Positions 1-12,640 of a stretch of DNA of 64,000 nucleotides are shown here, piece after piece. Numbering within the stretch: the stretch's first letter is position 1; every line of letters starts with the position of its first letter. The notes beneath the pieces are model-generated. The model searched no databases, was not told where the DNA came from, and was given only the letters and a program-made list of their open reading frames with translations. The position numbers were made by a program, and so were the translations under genes. Origin of the DNA: Taxillus chinensis (taxonomy: Eukaryota > Streptophyta > Magnoliopsida > Santalales > Loranthaceae); contig CM042089.1 in assembly GCA_023512835.1 (NCBI GenBank), positions 11,609,759 through 11,673,758 of the forward strand, given 5' to 3'.

Positions 1-3000
1 ACTGGGTTGCCATCCGTGTCATCATGATCCATATTGTCATTTTTTTTGTTCTGATTGCTACCAGCATAAGTTGTTGAAGAGTGGTATCCATTTACTGTTT
101 CTGTCATCTCTTTTGCTGGTTCTAAAGGTCCTTCAGATGCAATCTTCAATCCTGGTAAAGTTGCAGCCTTACTTTTGTCAAGGTTAATGATTGCAGATAC
201 CTTTTTGCTCTCAGGCACATGAGATAACTTTCTTTTTGACACAGTTTCTGTGGTTTGTGGCTTCAGTGAAGTATATCGGCTGCTGCTCAGTTTAGGTTCT
301 GACAATCTTCTAATTCGTGCCATGGATGCCTTTGGATCAGGACTGATGACTTCGTTATTTTTCTTTGGCTCAGGCAAAGATGATGCTGAATGGGTCAGCC
401 TATTGGAACTCCTTTGGCTACCACTATTCAATCTACTAGGTTTAGACGTTATTGGAGAATTGCTTGATGTCAACGAGAGTATTCTCTTAGGGACTCTCAG
501 TAAAGGAGACGATGACCCTGGCTCTGAATCACTAAATTTTGAAACTCCATGAGAACCCTGGGAATGATGTTTTTTTGGTAATTGATTTCTAGTCTGCTGA
601 GGGCGAAAAGGTGATAAAGCAGGAATGGAACCACTTCTTGCTGAAATTCTATTTTGCCTGGCTATCTTCAGGGCTTCCAGTCGCCTCATATCTTCCTCTT
701 CCTAGAAATAAAGAGAGAGGCAGCTTAATGATATAAATAGACAAAGAAAGAAAACGCCACTTGAGAGTACAAACAGGGCGGACATTATATTTTCTGAATG
801 AAACCAGTGGCAATTTTTTAACTTTTCACAGAGAGCTGGCACTAAAGAAGAAAGATGCTTTAAGAGGAATACCTTCTCTTTCTTTACTTTCTGAAGATCA
901 GCTTTGAAGCTTCTCAGACTTTCAGCACGTGCCCGCGCTTCATCCAAGGGGCTCAATTTTGAAGGCTTTCCTTTCTTTGGAACCCCAGTTATCCTTTTCT
1001 TATTTAATGAATCGGGAATAACTTTCGGCCTAGTTAATTTCTTAGATTCGTCATTGACAGTCACAACATCCTTATCATCATCAGGCCCCACGGCACTAGT
1101 AGCATGAGCTTGCATTTCATAGTCTAAAGCAGGATCGAATCCAATTGAGCCCTTCTCCGAACCATGCTTGGGCATCAAACTCAAATCATCTGGCTCATAA
1201 TTGACATGAGTTTTTCCTACTCTAATAGAATGGTTATCTGGCTTGTAAAGAACTGAAGGGAGCTCTGCAGCCATATCAATAGCAGCTCTGCCCTCAAGTC
1301 CAACTTGTCCTACAGAGCTTGATCTCATTGGAACTATGAAAGATTCATCAGTATGTGATAAGCTTCTATCCAACTTATTCGAGGTACGCTCAAATGCATT
1401 TACAGCCAGTAGATCTGAGGATGAACCTGCAACATTAGACTGATTTTCTTGACCAGGAATTATGAAATCATCTGTTGCAGTTCTACTATATACACCCCTT
1501 CTGCCTTCTTCTATAGACTGAATATTTAATTGACCATTTATAGATGCCCTGCCATCCCCATAATGACCCTCTCTACTAGAGAGAACCACTTCATCTTTAG
1601 ATGCCTTCCTCAAGTGCAGTACATCATCTCCGACACAATCAATTTTCCTCCCTTCCTGTGTTTCTTGAGAATACTGCCCACTGAGAACTAAGAGATCAGT
1701 ACCATCCCTAATTTGGCGTTGTTTTACTTGAGCTTCCCTTTTGAATGTTCGCATGCCTTGGTCAATAATTTTTCTGTCATCACCAGCATCTCTCAGCAAA
1801 CAATTTTGAAATGCTTGCCATTTCTCTCCATCTGCCTCCTTTCCATGAATCACATCTTCCTTGTCAAAGGAATCCAAAGCATCCGCAGACATGGTTTGGT
1901 TTGCTCTTCTTTTTGAAGATTTGGATGAACTTTTATTCTGTTCAAAATCTGCACTCTGCAACTCTGAATCTCCATCAGTTTCAGAGTCAGAGGCTGATTG
2001 TGATTCACTACATGAAGAATAATGGTTTTTGGAAGTGATGTAATTAATATTCCGAATGACAACCATGCCCGAGTTCTTTTTACCCATATGGCTAGACTTC
2101 TTCATAGACTCTCGGCCCTGTGAAACTTCTTTATTCAGTTCCTTATCATCCAGTGATCTTGTTTTGGGATCATTTGGTTCCAATGAGTCTGATTCTGTGT
2201 TGCTACTTCTACTATCCATTGAATGCCTTCTCTGTCTTGTTCTTTGACTATGGCTAGCATTAATCCTCGGGTCTTCCACAAATTGATATGGTGGAGTAAA
2301 ATATGGGCCATTTCCAGGATAGTTTTGATAGTAAGGGATGCCTTGCATGGGATATGACTGATAAACTGGCAGTGCACCAGGTGGTGAGTGGATGGGCCAC
2401 GGAGGAAACATCAGGTGTGGATACTGGCCCGGCACGTATTCTTTATTCCCATTAGGGGCTTGGTGATCTGTAGAAGGCTTATCATCTAATCACAATAAAA
2501 GACAATTTTCTTAACCCAAACACCCAGGACAAAGAAACCATAATACAGGCAAGGATTACGGAAAAGGTATGAAAAATATTAAGGAAAATCTATCTATTTT
2601 AATTTATTTGTTAACAAGTCATTTGAGCACTTTTAGGCTTTGCAATATGTAGCAACCCAAGTCGTGCAAACTATGCCAGATCCAGCATCTTTGTTTCATG
2701 GAGGCAAGATATTTATAAAATCTATATTTAACTAAAGCAAATACCCTAGAAAACAGTTGATACCCTGGATAACATGGTTTCATAAATCTCAACATTGGTA
2801 GAAAAGATGATATAACGGAGGCAAACTAACAAAACTGACAGGGGTAACAGATTATACATATTCCTCACCCTCAGTTGGAATTCTCGCGAGGTTGTCCCCA
2901 GTTAAATGGATACGGATACAACTTTTCTTGATTACAGTGCTAGCAGTCCCACTCCCAACATTGGTGCTAAAGCAAACCTATGGGAATTTTTAGTAGTGTA

Positions 3001-5651
3001 AAAGACTTTATAGGAGAAAACAAGACAAAATGAGAAATATCAGAACCCTAGGAGTGGGCTGGCAATGGACCCTATTTATTTAAGTTGAAGGAAGGGGCAA
3101 GAGAACACTTCTCTTGAACATCATGCTTCTTCCTATGAGTTACAAAAGGAGATTTCCATCAGGGTTCAGACATTATGACTGTTGTTAAGTGAATAATGGA
3201 GGAGATTTGCATTAGCATGTGAATGATAAGAAAATGAATTTCTATCAACAAGATTTTCAGTTTTTACTCATGCGTGTAATTCATAATCAATAATCATACC
3301 TGCTCCTGCATCAACACTAGCTTTTTCTGGATGCAAATTGGTGAGGGATCCTGGAAATCCTTCATTAATTTCATTCTGATTATTGGTCACAGTAGCAGGT
3401 GTAATGCCCAATGCATTCGAGGAAGAAAGGTCTGTTGCTTCAATTTCAAGCCATTGGCCTGCTTCATGTTTTTTGGTCCATAAGTCCATGAATTTTAAGC
3501 AAGCATCCCTGTTCCAATAAATTTGACATCAGTAAAATACTGTTTTCTTGACAAAAATATTGTTGAGATGAAATAGAATTGTAAGGAAAGCTATTTGCAC
3601 AAGGACAACAAAATGATTCTCATTACATAAAACGTGCAGCACCAAAGCATTCGGAAAATGACATCAAAGGTGTCATGTGATCAATGTCAAAACCAGCAGC
3701 AACAGCTCGTGCAAAGGCCATGCCTTGCTCCTTCTGCAACACACTCTTGCGTGTCTCCAGGACCCTTAAAAGTTGAACCCTGATGAAAATAAAAGTTGAT
3801 TCAGAGCTATATTTAAAACCCCTAGTATCAATGTGCTTTTGAAGTAATGGTACTTGCACTCCATACTTTGAATTGCCCTCCTTTGCAGGGGATCCACTTG
3901 CTTCAGGCGGATGCAAGCCAGGCTGCCAGATGATAATAATGATATTTAAAATAAAAATAAATTTTTAAAAAAATCACAAGCGAAGTTGAGAAGAAGCATG
4001 CTTTATCAAACATGCTGTCAATGCCAGCTTACTTGGTAAAGGACAATTGCTTTGTCCTCATTAGAATCTAGCACATGCTTGGTACCTGTCAAAAATGGAT
4101 GATTGTTACAAAGACCAGGAAGTACAGATCAAACCTTTAGGGAATCATATTGTTTCAGTATCTAGAAAGGCATGTGGATATACAAAAGAAAAGGGCATGC
4201 AAACATCATAGGAAGATACACATCTTCATTCATTCATGCAGTACCTTCAGTGGATTCTACAAAATTTTCTTGATGGTCTTCTCCCTGCAGCAAAAGATAG
4301 AGATAAAATTAGACCATTTCATGGCATAGAAAACTTAAAAATTCTGATATATTACACTAACATTGATCAGCCCTATGTCATTGTTTTTGTGAAGAGAAAT
4401 GGCTCCCTCAATCTGTAAAATTTCAGATTCTATTGTGCACACTCGTTCCAAGACCTCCGGGCTGCTCACAAAGCGAAAAAACCTAAAAAAAGCAAAAACA
4501 AAAATTAGTCTATAAGATGCCATTTTCTAGGAGCATCATTTTGTTTGACAGGCTCAACAAAACAAACAAACAAAGAACCAAAAAAAAACCCTGAACAGTT
4601 TCAGCAAAAAGCACAGCTGACGATTTTGTTTGGAAATTACTGCATTTCAATAGAGCGTGAATAATGACAAGTTCAATAAAGATCACTTCAACATTTTAAG
4701 CTTGGGGGTGAGAGAAAGGGAGAGATTTCTGAATCAAATTAATTCATGGGACAATAGTCTTGTAAAACCAAAACCTTTCCACGGTGCCCTTTGTAAACCA
4801 TGTAGGGTTGCTGTCAGGACTTGGTTTAAGTACAATGGAATAACCCCCCTTGGCGAATTGATCCCGTGCAACCTTCAAGTGGGCAAGAAACGGATCCAGC
4901 AAACCTGAATCCATTTTTTCCACCTTCCCATCTGCATTAATGATCAAATCAAACCTGAAAAGAAAATGAAATCCACTCAAAATCCCCACAAACTTCTGAT
5001 GAGTTCATTCATATCCACGACAAACAATTCAAATGGGAGGCCACTGGAAAGAAATTTATAGTTGGGATATTCCATATCAACAGTCCAAAGTGGAAAAATG
5101 CTTGTCCTGTGTAATTCTGTGTAAGCCAATCGCAATATTTGAAGATTTAGGGTGAGTTTTTTTTTTGTTAATGTATACTTCTAGTGCTAAAATATGAGGC
5201 AGCTCTGCTATTATAATCCAGGAAAAAACTCTTCACAACATTGATGGAACAATGAGCCAATCCCTGTAACGCTACCGTACGATGCAGCAATACTTGTAAG
5301 CATTAAAACCAAGTGGAATTCAGATAATGACAATAGGGATACTAATAATAATAATATCATGAGAACAAGTGCTCTATAATTTTGGGCATCAAGGATCAGG
5401 AAATTTTACGAGTGAATAAAAAAAGTCATTGCAAACAAAGTTCAATCTCAGTTTACTGCAGCAAACTAATAAACCTCAGTCCATAATACACAAAATGTCC
5501 CAAAATCCACACGCGAACAGAAAATAATCAACCAAGGCACATCTAATTAGTGTGTGGAGTGTGTGTGTGTGTGTCGCTCGAACGATAGAAACCTGGTTCG
5601 AGTTGGCGTGAGCTGAAAAACAGCGGACTCAATCCGAGTCCTGGACTTCAT
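1..5651 (-). CDS. CIP7-like: CIP7-like (COP1-interacting protein 7 family), 3' end outside window
   Basis: Ten exons read on the minus strand: 5651-5593, 4954-4775, 4482-4362, 4284-4245, 4085-4033, 3922-3867, 3779-3627, 3508-3300, 2485-873 and 701 to beyond base 1. All junctions are GT-AG and phase stays open for at least 1061 codons. The start is the ATG at 5649-5651, giving MKSRTRIESAVFQLTPTRTR, the usual family N-terminus. Residues 1 to about 120 form the conserved block, including ERFFRFVSSPEVLERV. A second conserved block, VQLLRVLETRK followed by AFARAVAAGFD, lies at 3779-3690. The long exon 9 is Ser/Asp/Glu-rich and disordered, with a Lys-rich helical stretch near 900-960. From family knowledge, Arabidopsis CIP7 binds the E3 ligase COP1 and acts as a nuclear positive regulator of light-dependent gene expression. 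That role here is inferred from homology. No stop codon is seen because the gene leaves the window. Confidence 0.92.
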
Positions 5652-6310
5652 CGCTGAACAAGCTCGCTCGCTCGAATGGATCGAAGAACAAGCAGCTCCG
5701 GGTCGCAAAGGGCAGCGATTTTGATTGCCTCGATCAAAGGCGACCGCGCAAGCTCGATAACCACTGCTGCGACCCACAGATGACAGAACCACTCGGTTCC
5801 AGCGCCTCCGCTACCCTTCCACCGAACGGAGCTTCGGTTTCGGAGACTTGTTCGCAAGACTCCAGAGCAAGAGCTTCGCAACAAAACAGCGCTAACGCTG
5901 CGGCCTCTGTAGAGAGAGAAACTCAACGAAGAAGGTGAATTCAGAGAGGGGAGAGAGATAGAGAGCGCTCCACAGGTGTGCTCCAATGGCGAGTAGAGAG
6001 AGAGAGAGAGAATCCAAAGCACCGTAGACGAAGAAGGCACGAGCACATCCTTTTGACGGGAGGGAGTGAGCACGTACACACACACTGACACACCCAAAAA
6101 GCAGGGGAGAGAGAGAGGGGGCATTTTGGGGAAAATGAGAAAATTGACTGGCCCAATGTGGCCGTGGGTTGGAGTAATGAGGGACGACGAATTCAGCCAA
6201 GTGGGTGCGAGCGAAATTACCAAAATGCCATATGATTTTCTCAACGGTCCGACAAGCGGCCGGTGGGGGGCGTGGGGTTTGACGCGCTTGTGCGGAGCAG
6301 GTTAAGGCTA
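5652..6310 (-). promoter_or_regulatory. 5' flank/5' UTR region of the CIP7-like gene
   Basis: This is the region immediately upstream of the CIP7-like start codon. It is GC-richer than the surroundings and CT-rich in the sense direction, with short GA/CT microsatellites at about 5996-6010 and 6108-6118. A GT run lies at 5556-5573, inside intron 1. Such pyrimidine-rich leaders are common in plant 5' UTRs. No clear TATA box was found, so the transcription start is not placed. Confidence 0.45.
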
Positions 6311-7155
6311 TTTTGCGCCGCCGCCGTTAAAATGTGCGTAAATGCAAACAATGGATGGGGCCGGATCTCTGCCACATTTATATTTTTAATGTTTTTTCCT
6401 CTATGTTTTTAATTTTCAGACCATTCATATAATTTATGTTTTGTCTCCTTTTATTTTCAAATAACAGATTAAGAGAAAAATAAGCGTAATTTTAAATATA
6501 TAGTTTTTAAAAAATAATTTAGCAAGTAATAATACTTGAAAAGTAGCACATTTTTTTCAAAATATATATATATATATAATAACATGAAAATTTTGAGGAA
6601 AAAGAAATATCATGAGAGATTTTAAAAAAAAAAGAATAATGTTAAGTAATGGATAAGGAAGATGCTAATGTGTCTGTCCATTACTCAAAAGGCTTGATTA
6701 AACTATTGATACACACGGTAAGATTTTAAATTAGTTTGATTTTGTTTAATCCGCATCCATGATTAATATATAAAACACAACTATTGATTTCTAAAATTTG
6801 ATGATGACACTTTTTATGTCATTATCAATGATAACGCCATTTTCATAAAGATGTGTAAATTGCACCACATAATAATTATGTAATGAATTAAACTAAAATA
6901 ATAATTAGACGTTAAATGGACTGTCCAAATTATGAGAATTCTACTACATGCCTATGGCTATGCTACCACCACGATAGGGACATCATTGCCTGGTAAATAT
7001 ATATATAATTTCAATAATAGTTGTCCGTGTCAATAATTTCAAGTGACCCGTGAACACAAAGGGCGGGGTTAATCCGTATGGTAATAATATTCGGGCAAAA
7101 CAAGAGTTGATAATTGCAAACACGAGTGTGATTATGACAGGTTTACTTTACACTC

Positions 7156-7196
<41 letters not shown>

Positions 7197-7965
7197 GGCC
7201 GCGTAGGCCTCCAAAGTGCGACCATACAGAAACAATCCCCATGGGCTCGATGTTTTTAATTGTCCACTGTCCAGGCTGTTTCGTGGCAGCCGCATTAATT
7301 TTTAAACCAGTAATAAGACCCATGATTTGGGAAGGGTTGGGGTGAGAATTGAGATCATCAAATAGCATTTTTTTTTTTTACACTGTTTACACTTCCCAAT
7401 ACACCATCATTGGGGCTGTAATTAATGGCTGACGGTGGGTAGGCTGCCCCCGCCGGATGTTGGAGAGAAATTCAGGCCGGAAAAAGTTCCAGAAATTAAT
7501 TCCATCTCCGCGTGGTCGGTCTAGATCCGTTTTGGGTCACTTCCCGGCCATGGCCATCACCACCGGATGTTGCAGAGACCCGGACTCACGGGCTGGAGAC
7601 ACGCTGCTGCCGGAGATGTGTGTCTAGTGCATCATATTTCGTTGGAGCTGTAGGCCGGTGATGGTGGTGTTGCCGGATTGGAGAGACGGAAGAAAAATGG
7701 TCTGGCTTGGAGAGATGGAATAGCATGATGATAGAGTGAGAGTAGATTTTGGTAAAAATGGTCGTCCTCCGAAATAGACAAATGACGGTAATTCTTTTGA
7801 ATAGGTGGTAGATTTAGGTCGTCGGAAGTTCACTCAACCTATACTAAGGTTGTTCATATTAAGATGCTGAAAGACATAACTTCTAATGAGACATTCACGA
7901 AGGAGGAGAAGCCAGCAACCGAGTACATACTTGGTGGGTTGGCCCATAAGCTTGGGACTTGCGAG
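6311..7965. other. AT-rich intergenic DNA, no gene seen
   Basis: AT-rich spacer between the CIP7-like promoter and the first MITE. It holds TA microsatellites at about 6563-6578 and 7160-7193. A slightly GC-rich stretch at 7420-7800 has only short unconvincing reading frames. No TIR, LTR or protein similarity could be recognised. Confidence 0.5.
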
Positions 7966-7968
7966 TTA

Positions 7969-8354
7969 GAGCATTTGCTTCACCGAAAATAAATTATAAT
8001 TTAGTTAAATATTTGCTTTTATAAATTATAATTAATTTAATTTATAATATAAAATAATAGATTCTTTAAAATTTTATTATTTTAATTAAAATTTTATTTT
8101 ATTTAAAATTTTATTAAGAGAAAAGAGGGAGAAATATTATTGTCTGTTTCAAATATTATTAAAAGAGATAAGAGAGAAATATTATTTTACTTTAAAAAAA
8201 ATAGCGAACACATAATGACTCGCCAAATCTTGCGAGTGAAATAAGACTCTTCAAATTTATAACTATTTTATTGAGGCTGATGTGGAAGGTTTTTATTTCT
8301 TTTTAAGCAATATTTAGCTAAATTTAAGTTTTATTGAATCGGATGTGAATGCTC
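7969..8354. mobile_element. Tourist-like MITE (PIF/Harbinger type), 386 bp
   Basis: The left end reads GAGCATTTGCTTCACC and the right end GGATGTGAATGCTC, giving short imperfect inverted repeats. The element is flanked by identical TTA triplets (7966-7968 and 8355-8357), the TSD expected of PIF/Harbinger-Tourist elements. The interior is AT-rich and non-coding. Its size and ends resemble the MITE at 36571-36953. Confidence 0.75.
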
Positions 8355-8701
8355 TTAATAAGCTATTGTTATTAATCCTTCAAATCAACAGTGCAAGCAC
8401 AGTGCTAACATAGTGAGATTTTGAATTTAAATTTTGATTAATACTATAAGAGCATCTCCAACCATGCTCCCTATGTATTCTCCCTATTTTAGGTAAAAGT
8501 TATTTTAGGGAGTTACTTTTATCTTGCCTATTCCAATCATGCTCCCTACTTTTTATTTTAAATATTTTTTCCCATAGTTAGAAATTTATTTTAATGTACT
8601 TTTGCAGCAGAGAAATAAATCCATTCACTTCAGTGAGATGGTCATGGTCCATCCCTGAGCTCAACTACAGTATCAAAGCAAGGAAGTGCAACAGTACAGA
8701 C

Positions 8702-9290
8702 TAGGGGTGTTACTCCAAACCACCGAAATCGATCCAAACCGATCCGCCGAAAACCGCTAATTTATCAAACCGTTGAAACTGAACAAAAATCGGTTTGCTT
8801 TGGTTTGAAATCGAATAATATATCGGTTTAGTTTGGTTTGAAATTTCAAAACCGCGGTTTACACCAAACCGAACCGAATAATGTTATTATTTATTGATTT
8901 TATATTTTTATTTTATGTTTTGGATTTATTTATTTAAGATTGTTTGTTAATACTTGATATGTTATATTTGTAAATTATATTATCAAATTTTGAGACTTAT
9001 AAATATAAATTTAATATGTATTAATATTGATATGCTTCCACACTATTTATTTTTTTTATTTTACATCATTTTAATTTTAAGAATTTAAAAATTTATGAAC
9101 TAAACCGACTCAAACCGATCCAAATTGATAATAATTCAAACCAAACCAAACCAAACCGAATGAATTCGGTCCGGTTTGGTTTGGTCCAAGCAATAGGTTT
9201 GGTTTGGTTTGATTTTGTCCAAACCGAAACATATCAAATTGGTTTGAAAAATAGCTTAAACCAATCTAAACCGAACCAATTTCACCCCTA
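8702..9290. mobile_element. hAT-like MITE, 589 bp, perfect 8-bp TSD
   Basis: The termini are TAGGGGTG and CACCCCTA. The 8-bp direct repeat GTACAGAC flanks both sides exactly (8694-8701 and 9291-9298). The interior is full of AAACCGA/GGTTTGG words near both ends and AT-rich in the middle. Eight-base duplications and TAGGGGTG ends are typical of plant hAT non-autonomous elements. The perfect TSD suggests a fairly recent insertion. Confidence 0.9.
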
Positions 9291-9599
9291 GTACAGACGG
9301 CCCTAACCTCCATTGGGACAGCCAAGAGCAGTACATACGGTCCTCATTTGGGGTAGTCAAGAGCAGTTGAGGGTGCAAATGGGACACCACACCCTCACAA
9401 AAATATGTTTGTTGGGGGCGAGCCCACAAAATGCAGTAGTAGTTGATGATGGTGAATGCTAAGAAGGGTCAGGCAGGGGCTGGAGGGATGGTCTTCCGGC
9501 GACGAGTGATTGGAGGTGTTATTTGGTGGCTGATATGGTTATCGACATTGATGCACAAGCCTGATTTTGTATGGGGGGTGTGCATGGACCAGGTGAGTA

Positions 9600-10299
9600 G
9601 GGATGCAGCTCCTTGGACCGCTCATCGGGACAGATAGGTTGTTGGGTTCACACCCTTCTCAAAGGAACCGTACGTGCGGGTCTCCCCGCATGCGGCTCCA
9701 TCCAAAGAGTACTACTGAAAGATGATTGACCAACGGGCCCTCGAACCTTCATAAAGCGTAGGGCAGAAAACCGGTTATATACAGAGATGCTATTGATACC
9801 ATAAACGAAGAGCTCTCTTTAGGTTACTACCCTCCTTTCTGTAGTGTAGCGTGCATTCTGTCTGTAAGCTCAATAGCAAGCCATGTTTCTATGAATCTGT
9901 TTGGATCAATTGCTCCATAAGAAACTTCGAGTCTCCGTCTGAGTCGGATGGCTGGGACTGTCTGCTTGGAGGTCTCTCTGGACCGTAACTCCCGGAGGTC
10001 TGATTCAAGGGAATGGGTGCGAGTCGTTGAAAGATTGGTTTCCGAGAACGCCTGAAAGTGGAATACGGTTTCCAGAGATGCCAGAAATGCGCTTTGGAGA
10101 TCGCTTAGCGGTTCGGAAGCTTGTGCCGGACCAAGAGCTGTTATAAATCCATTTCTCTACTGAAAGAGAGATCGAATGGACACTCAAGTATGCTGGCGGG
10201 AGCTCTCCATAGGTAGTACTTCTCCTAAGAGGTGATCGATACGTGTGTTTTAGCATCTGTGCAGTGCATGTCTCATTCATCGCGTGAAGATAGATATCC
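9600..10299 (-). pseudogene. Organelle-like DNA with group II intron domain, part 1 (possible NUMT)
   Basis: On the minus strand, 9698-9667 reads GAGCCGCATGCGGGGAGACC and then a CGCACGTACGGTTC-type tail. This forms a strong hairpin and matches the well-known GAGCCGTATGCGG...GTACGGTTC signature of organellar group II introns. The surrounding base composition is close to even G+C, unlike the AT-rich nuclear flank and like plant mitochondrial DNA. The sequence appears to continue at 11930 after removal of the solo LTR. The exact intron could not be identified and the outer edges are approximate. Confidence 0.5.
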
Positions 10300-10304
10300 C
10301 GTAC

Positions 10305-11924
10305 TGTCACGCCCCGGAATCCGACCCGCAGAAACTGGTTAGTGAATCCCCATGCCCGCACCCGAAGGGACAAGGGGTTGGTGATAACACCGAGAAAGGG
10401 ACCTTAACACGGGTGCCGTCCCTGAACCATATCACACATATATAATACAAATACAACAATATCATTTTTATCCACAATGTAAACACACATTCATACATGT
10501 CATTTCCCCTATGGGGTTACATAATGTTATTACAACCCAACAAAACAAGCAAACACACATGGGGTCTTCACCTCTAGTGAACCTCCTAGCTCCTGTAGGC
10601 ACCTGAAACAAACAAAGACAAACACAACAGGAGGGGTGAGCCATCACAGCTCAGTAGGGATCCTTTCTCCCTGACCCATCTCAACAATAAAATAGTGTAG
10701 GCATGTGCTCGTGTAATGCTACATATACATCACCAACTAAATCATAAAATCACACATTCACATATAAAGCAAACCTCCCTGGTCACACAAATATTTCCTC
10801 AAGAATAGTATTGCCTCTCAGGCACCATAATGCATCTCAGGCTCAGTATTGTCTCTCAGACATATGAACCTCTTAAGCTCTATATAAATCTTGCCTCATA
10901 GGCCCTCAACAGTAGCCTCTCAGGCTCATCAACATAGCCTCACAGGCCCAACATTCATTCGATAACACTGTTCCGAAACGCTGTTCACTAGCCCGGAAAA
11001 ATACTGTTCACTTAGTTCGGAAAATACTGTTCACTAGCCCGGAAAATCCATGTTCACTTAGCCCGGAAACACACTATTCACTAGCCCAGAAAATCACTGT
11101 TCACTAGCCCGGAAACACTAACCCAGAAACTATTCATTAGCCTAGAAAAACACTATTCACCGTCATTTTTGCCAATTTTCTCTGCTAGAATAGCAACCCA
11201 GTAACCCTAAACACTCATAAACACATTTATTTTGATATACACCCCAACACACGTCTTAAACAACTTTAAATTTCATGGAATCAACATAAATACCCCTCTT
11301 ATGCATTTAAATCACAAGATTCAACCCAAAATTGGGTTTCCCTCAAATCTTATGGTTCACCTCCAAATTCCCTGATTTCACCCAAGTTAAGCATGCTAAG
11401 CCTACTATGAATCATATAGAGAGTTAGAATCACCTACCTGTAATGATTCTTCACGATCTACGAGCTCCAATCGCCCCAAATCACCAAGGTTGAAGCTCCT
11501 CCTCCAAGCTCTCACCTCTCTCTCTCTCTCTCTCTCTCTCTCTGCTCAAGCACGTACACACCAAGGAAGTAAAGGATAAGGCAGTTTCTTTATTATTTAT
11601 ACTGCTACCAATAATTGGCCTCCTAGCAATAATTGACCTTTAAGGTCACGAACTCCAAATTGAGTCAAATTACTGTCAAAACGCTCGAAATGACGAGCAT
11701 AACACTATTTTGAGATTATCACACTTAAATGACTGCTTAAAAGCGAAGTCTAACTAATAACCCCCCGGGAAAGTCAAAAATAAATTAGACCACGCGGGGC
11801 TCCGACCCGGAATTAGGCCCAAGTACTATCAAAATGCTCACATCGACAGCTACATTACCGTCCAGATAGTTGTATTCCCATAGAATGACTATCTCTTAAA
11901 ATTATCTAAATACGGGTTTTTACA
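10305..11924 (+). mobile_element. Solo LTR, 1620 bp, TSD CGTAC
   Basis: It starts TGTCACGCCCCGG and ends GGGTTTTTACA (TG...CA). It is flanked by the perfect 5-bp duplication CGTAC at 10300-10304 and 11925-11929. No internal retrotransposon region or second LTR lies nearby, so it is a solo LTR left by unequal recombination. Internal features are a GCCTCTCAGGC-type imperfect repeat (10810-10950), a minisatellite of CACTAGCCCGGAAA units (10970-11160) and a CT microsatellite (11515-11541). TGTCACGCCCC starts are common in plant Ty3-type LTRs, but the family assignment is inference. Confidence 0.88.
10970..11160. repeat. Minisatellite of about 20 bp units inside the solo LTR
   Basis: Diverged copies of CTGTTCACTAGCCCGGAAA repeat about eight times with small length changes. 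They lie wholly within the 10305-11924 LTR. The copies differ by substitutions, so this is old. Confidence 0.75.
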
Positions 11925-11929
11925 CGTAC

Positions 11930-12640
11930 CGTTTTACCAAATATATTCCACAGCCCCTAAGAAGAGTCATACACAGTCCTGTCTTACAAATACATCCAAA
12001 GGTATATGCCTGCTGGCATTCCAATGACATCCGAGTCCGAGTCGAGTCTTCCAAAAAGCACACTGAAAGCAGCTAGAGTGCACTACTCTATGAGATTGGG
12101 GTCTATAAGAGATGCTCATCTCTCGGAGGGAATCAATCTGTGTTGTCTCACTGTACCTGTGCGCCACCTCGAGTTGCCAGACTTCCATGGAAAGCATCCG
12201 GGCCGGGCTCTTGTGTGTTGCGTATACGTCGTTTGAAAGCGAAGCTGCTAACAACAAGGGATCCAAAGAGTGTTTCCAAGGGAAATGTATGATTCTCTAC
12301 TGTGCCACTGCGATAGGCCTTGTCTCGGCACAGACTGTTGGAATCGAGGGAGCTCAGACTCTCAGTACCCTTTCAGAGAATTACCAAGCAATTACATTGT
12401 GTTCTTTCGCTTTCACGAGGCCGAAAGGATATCTATGGGACTGGACAGTCTCTTTCACACACATTCTGTGCTATGGGTGGCTCTCCGAGTTGCATTTATG
12501 CTTTCTATTTATGCTGCAGATCGTTTTTCTAAAGCCTATTCAGTTCCCGTATACGGTATTCCGTCCGTGACAACAAATCAGTGGGGAATTATATCAAGCA
12601 ATTGGAAGGCACAACGAGTGATTAGGTGACAGGGGATTCC
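11930..12640 (-). pseudogene. Organelle-like DNA, part 2 (right of the solo LTR)
   Basis: This is the continuation of the 9600-10299 segment after removing the LTR and one CGTAC copy. Composition is balanced and reading frames of 60-150 codons occur on both strands, none recognised as a known protein. The coding-like openness on both strands resembles plant mitochondrial intron or spacer DNA. The right limit near 12640 is set only by a change in sequence character. Confidence 0.4.

Noticed and set aside
5648..6305. Frames in the CIP7 leader on both strands
   Set aside because: They arise from CT/GA-rich low-complexity sequence upstream of the verified start and have no family resemblance.
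12006..12629. Overlapping frames of 70-152 codons on both strands
   Set aside because: No recognised protein; openness on both strands fits organelle-like non-coding DNA better.
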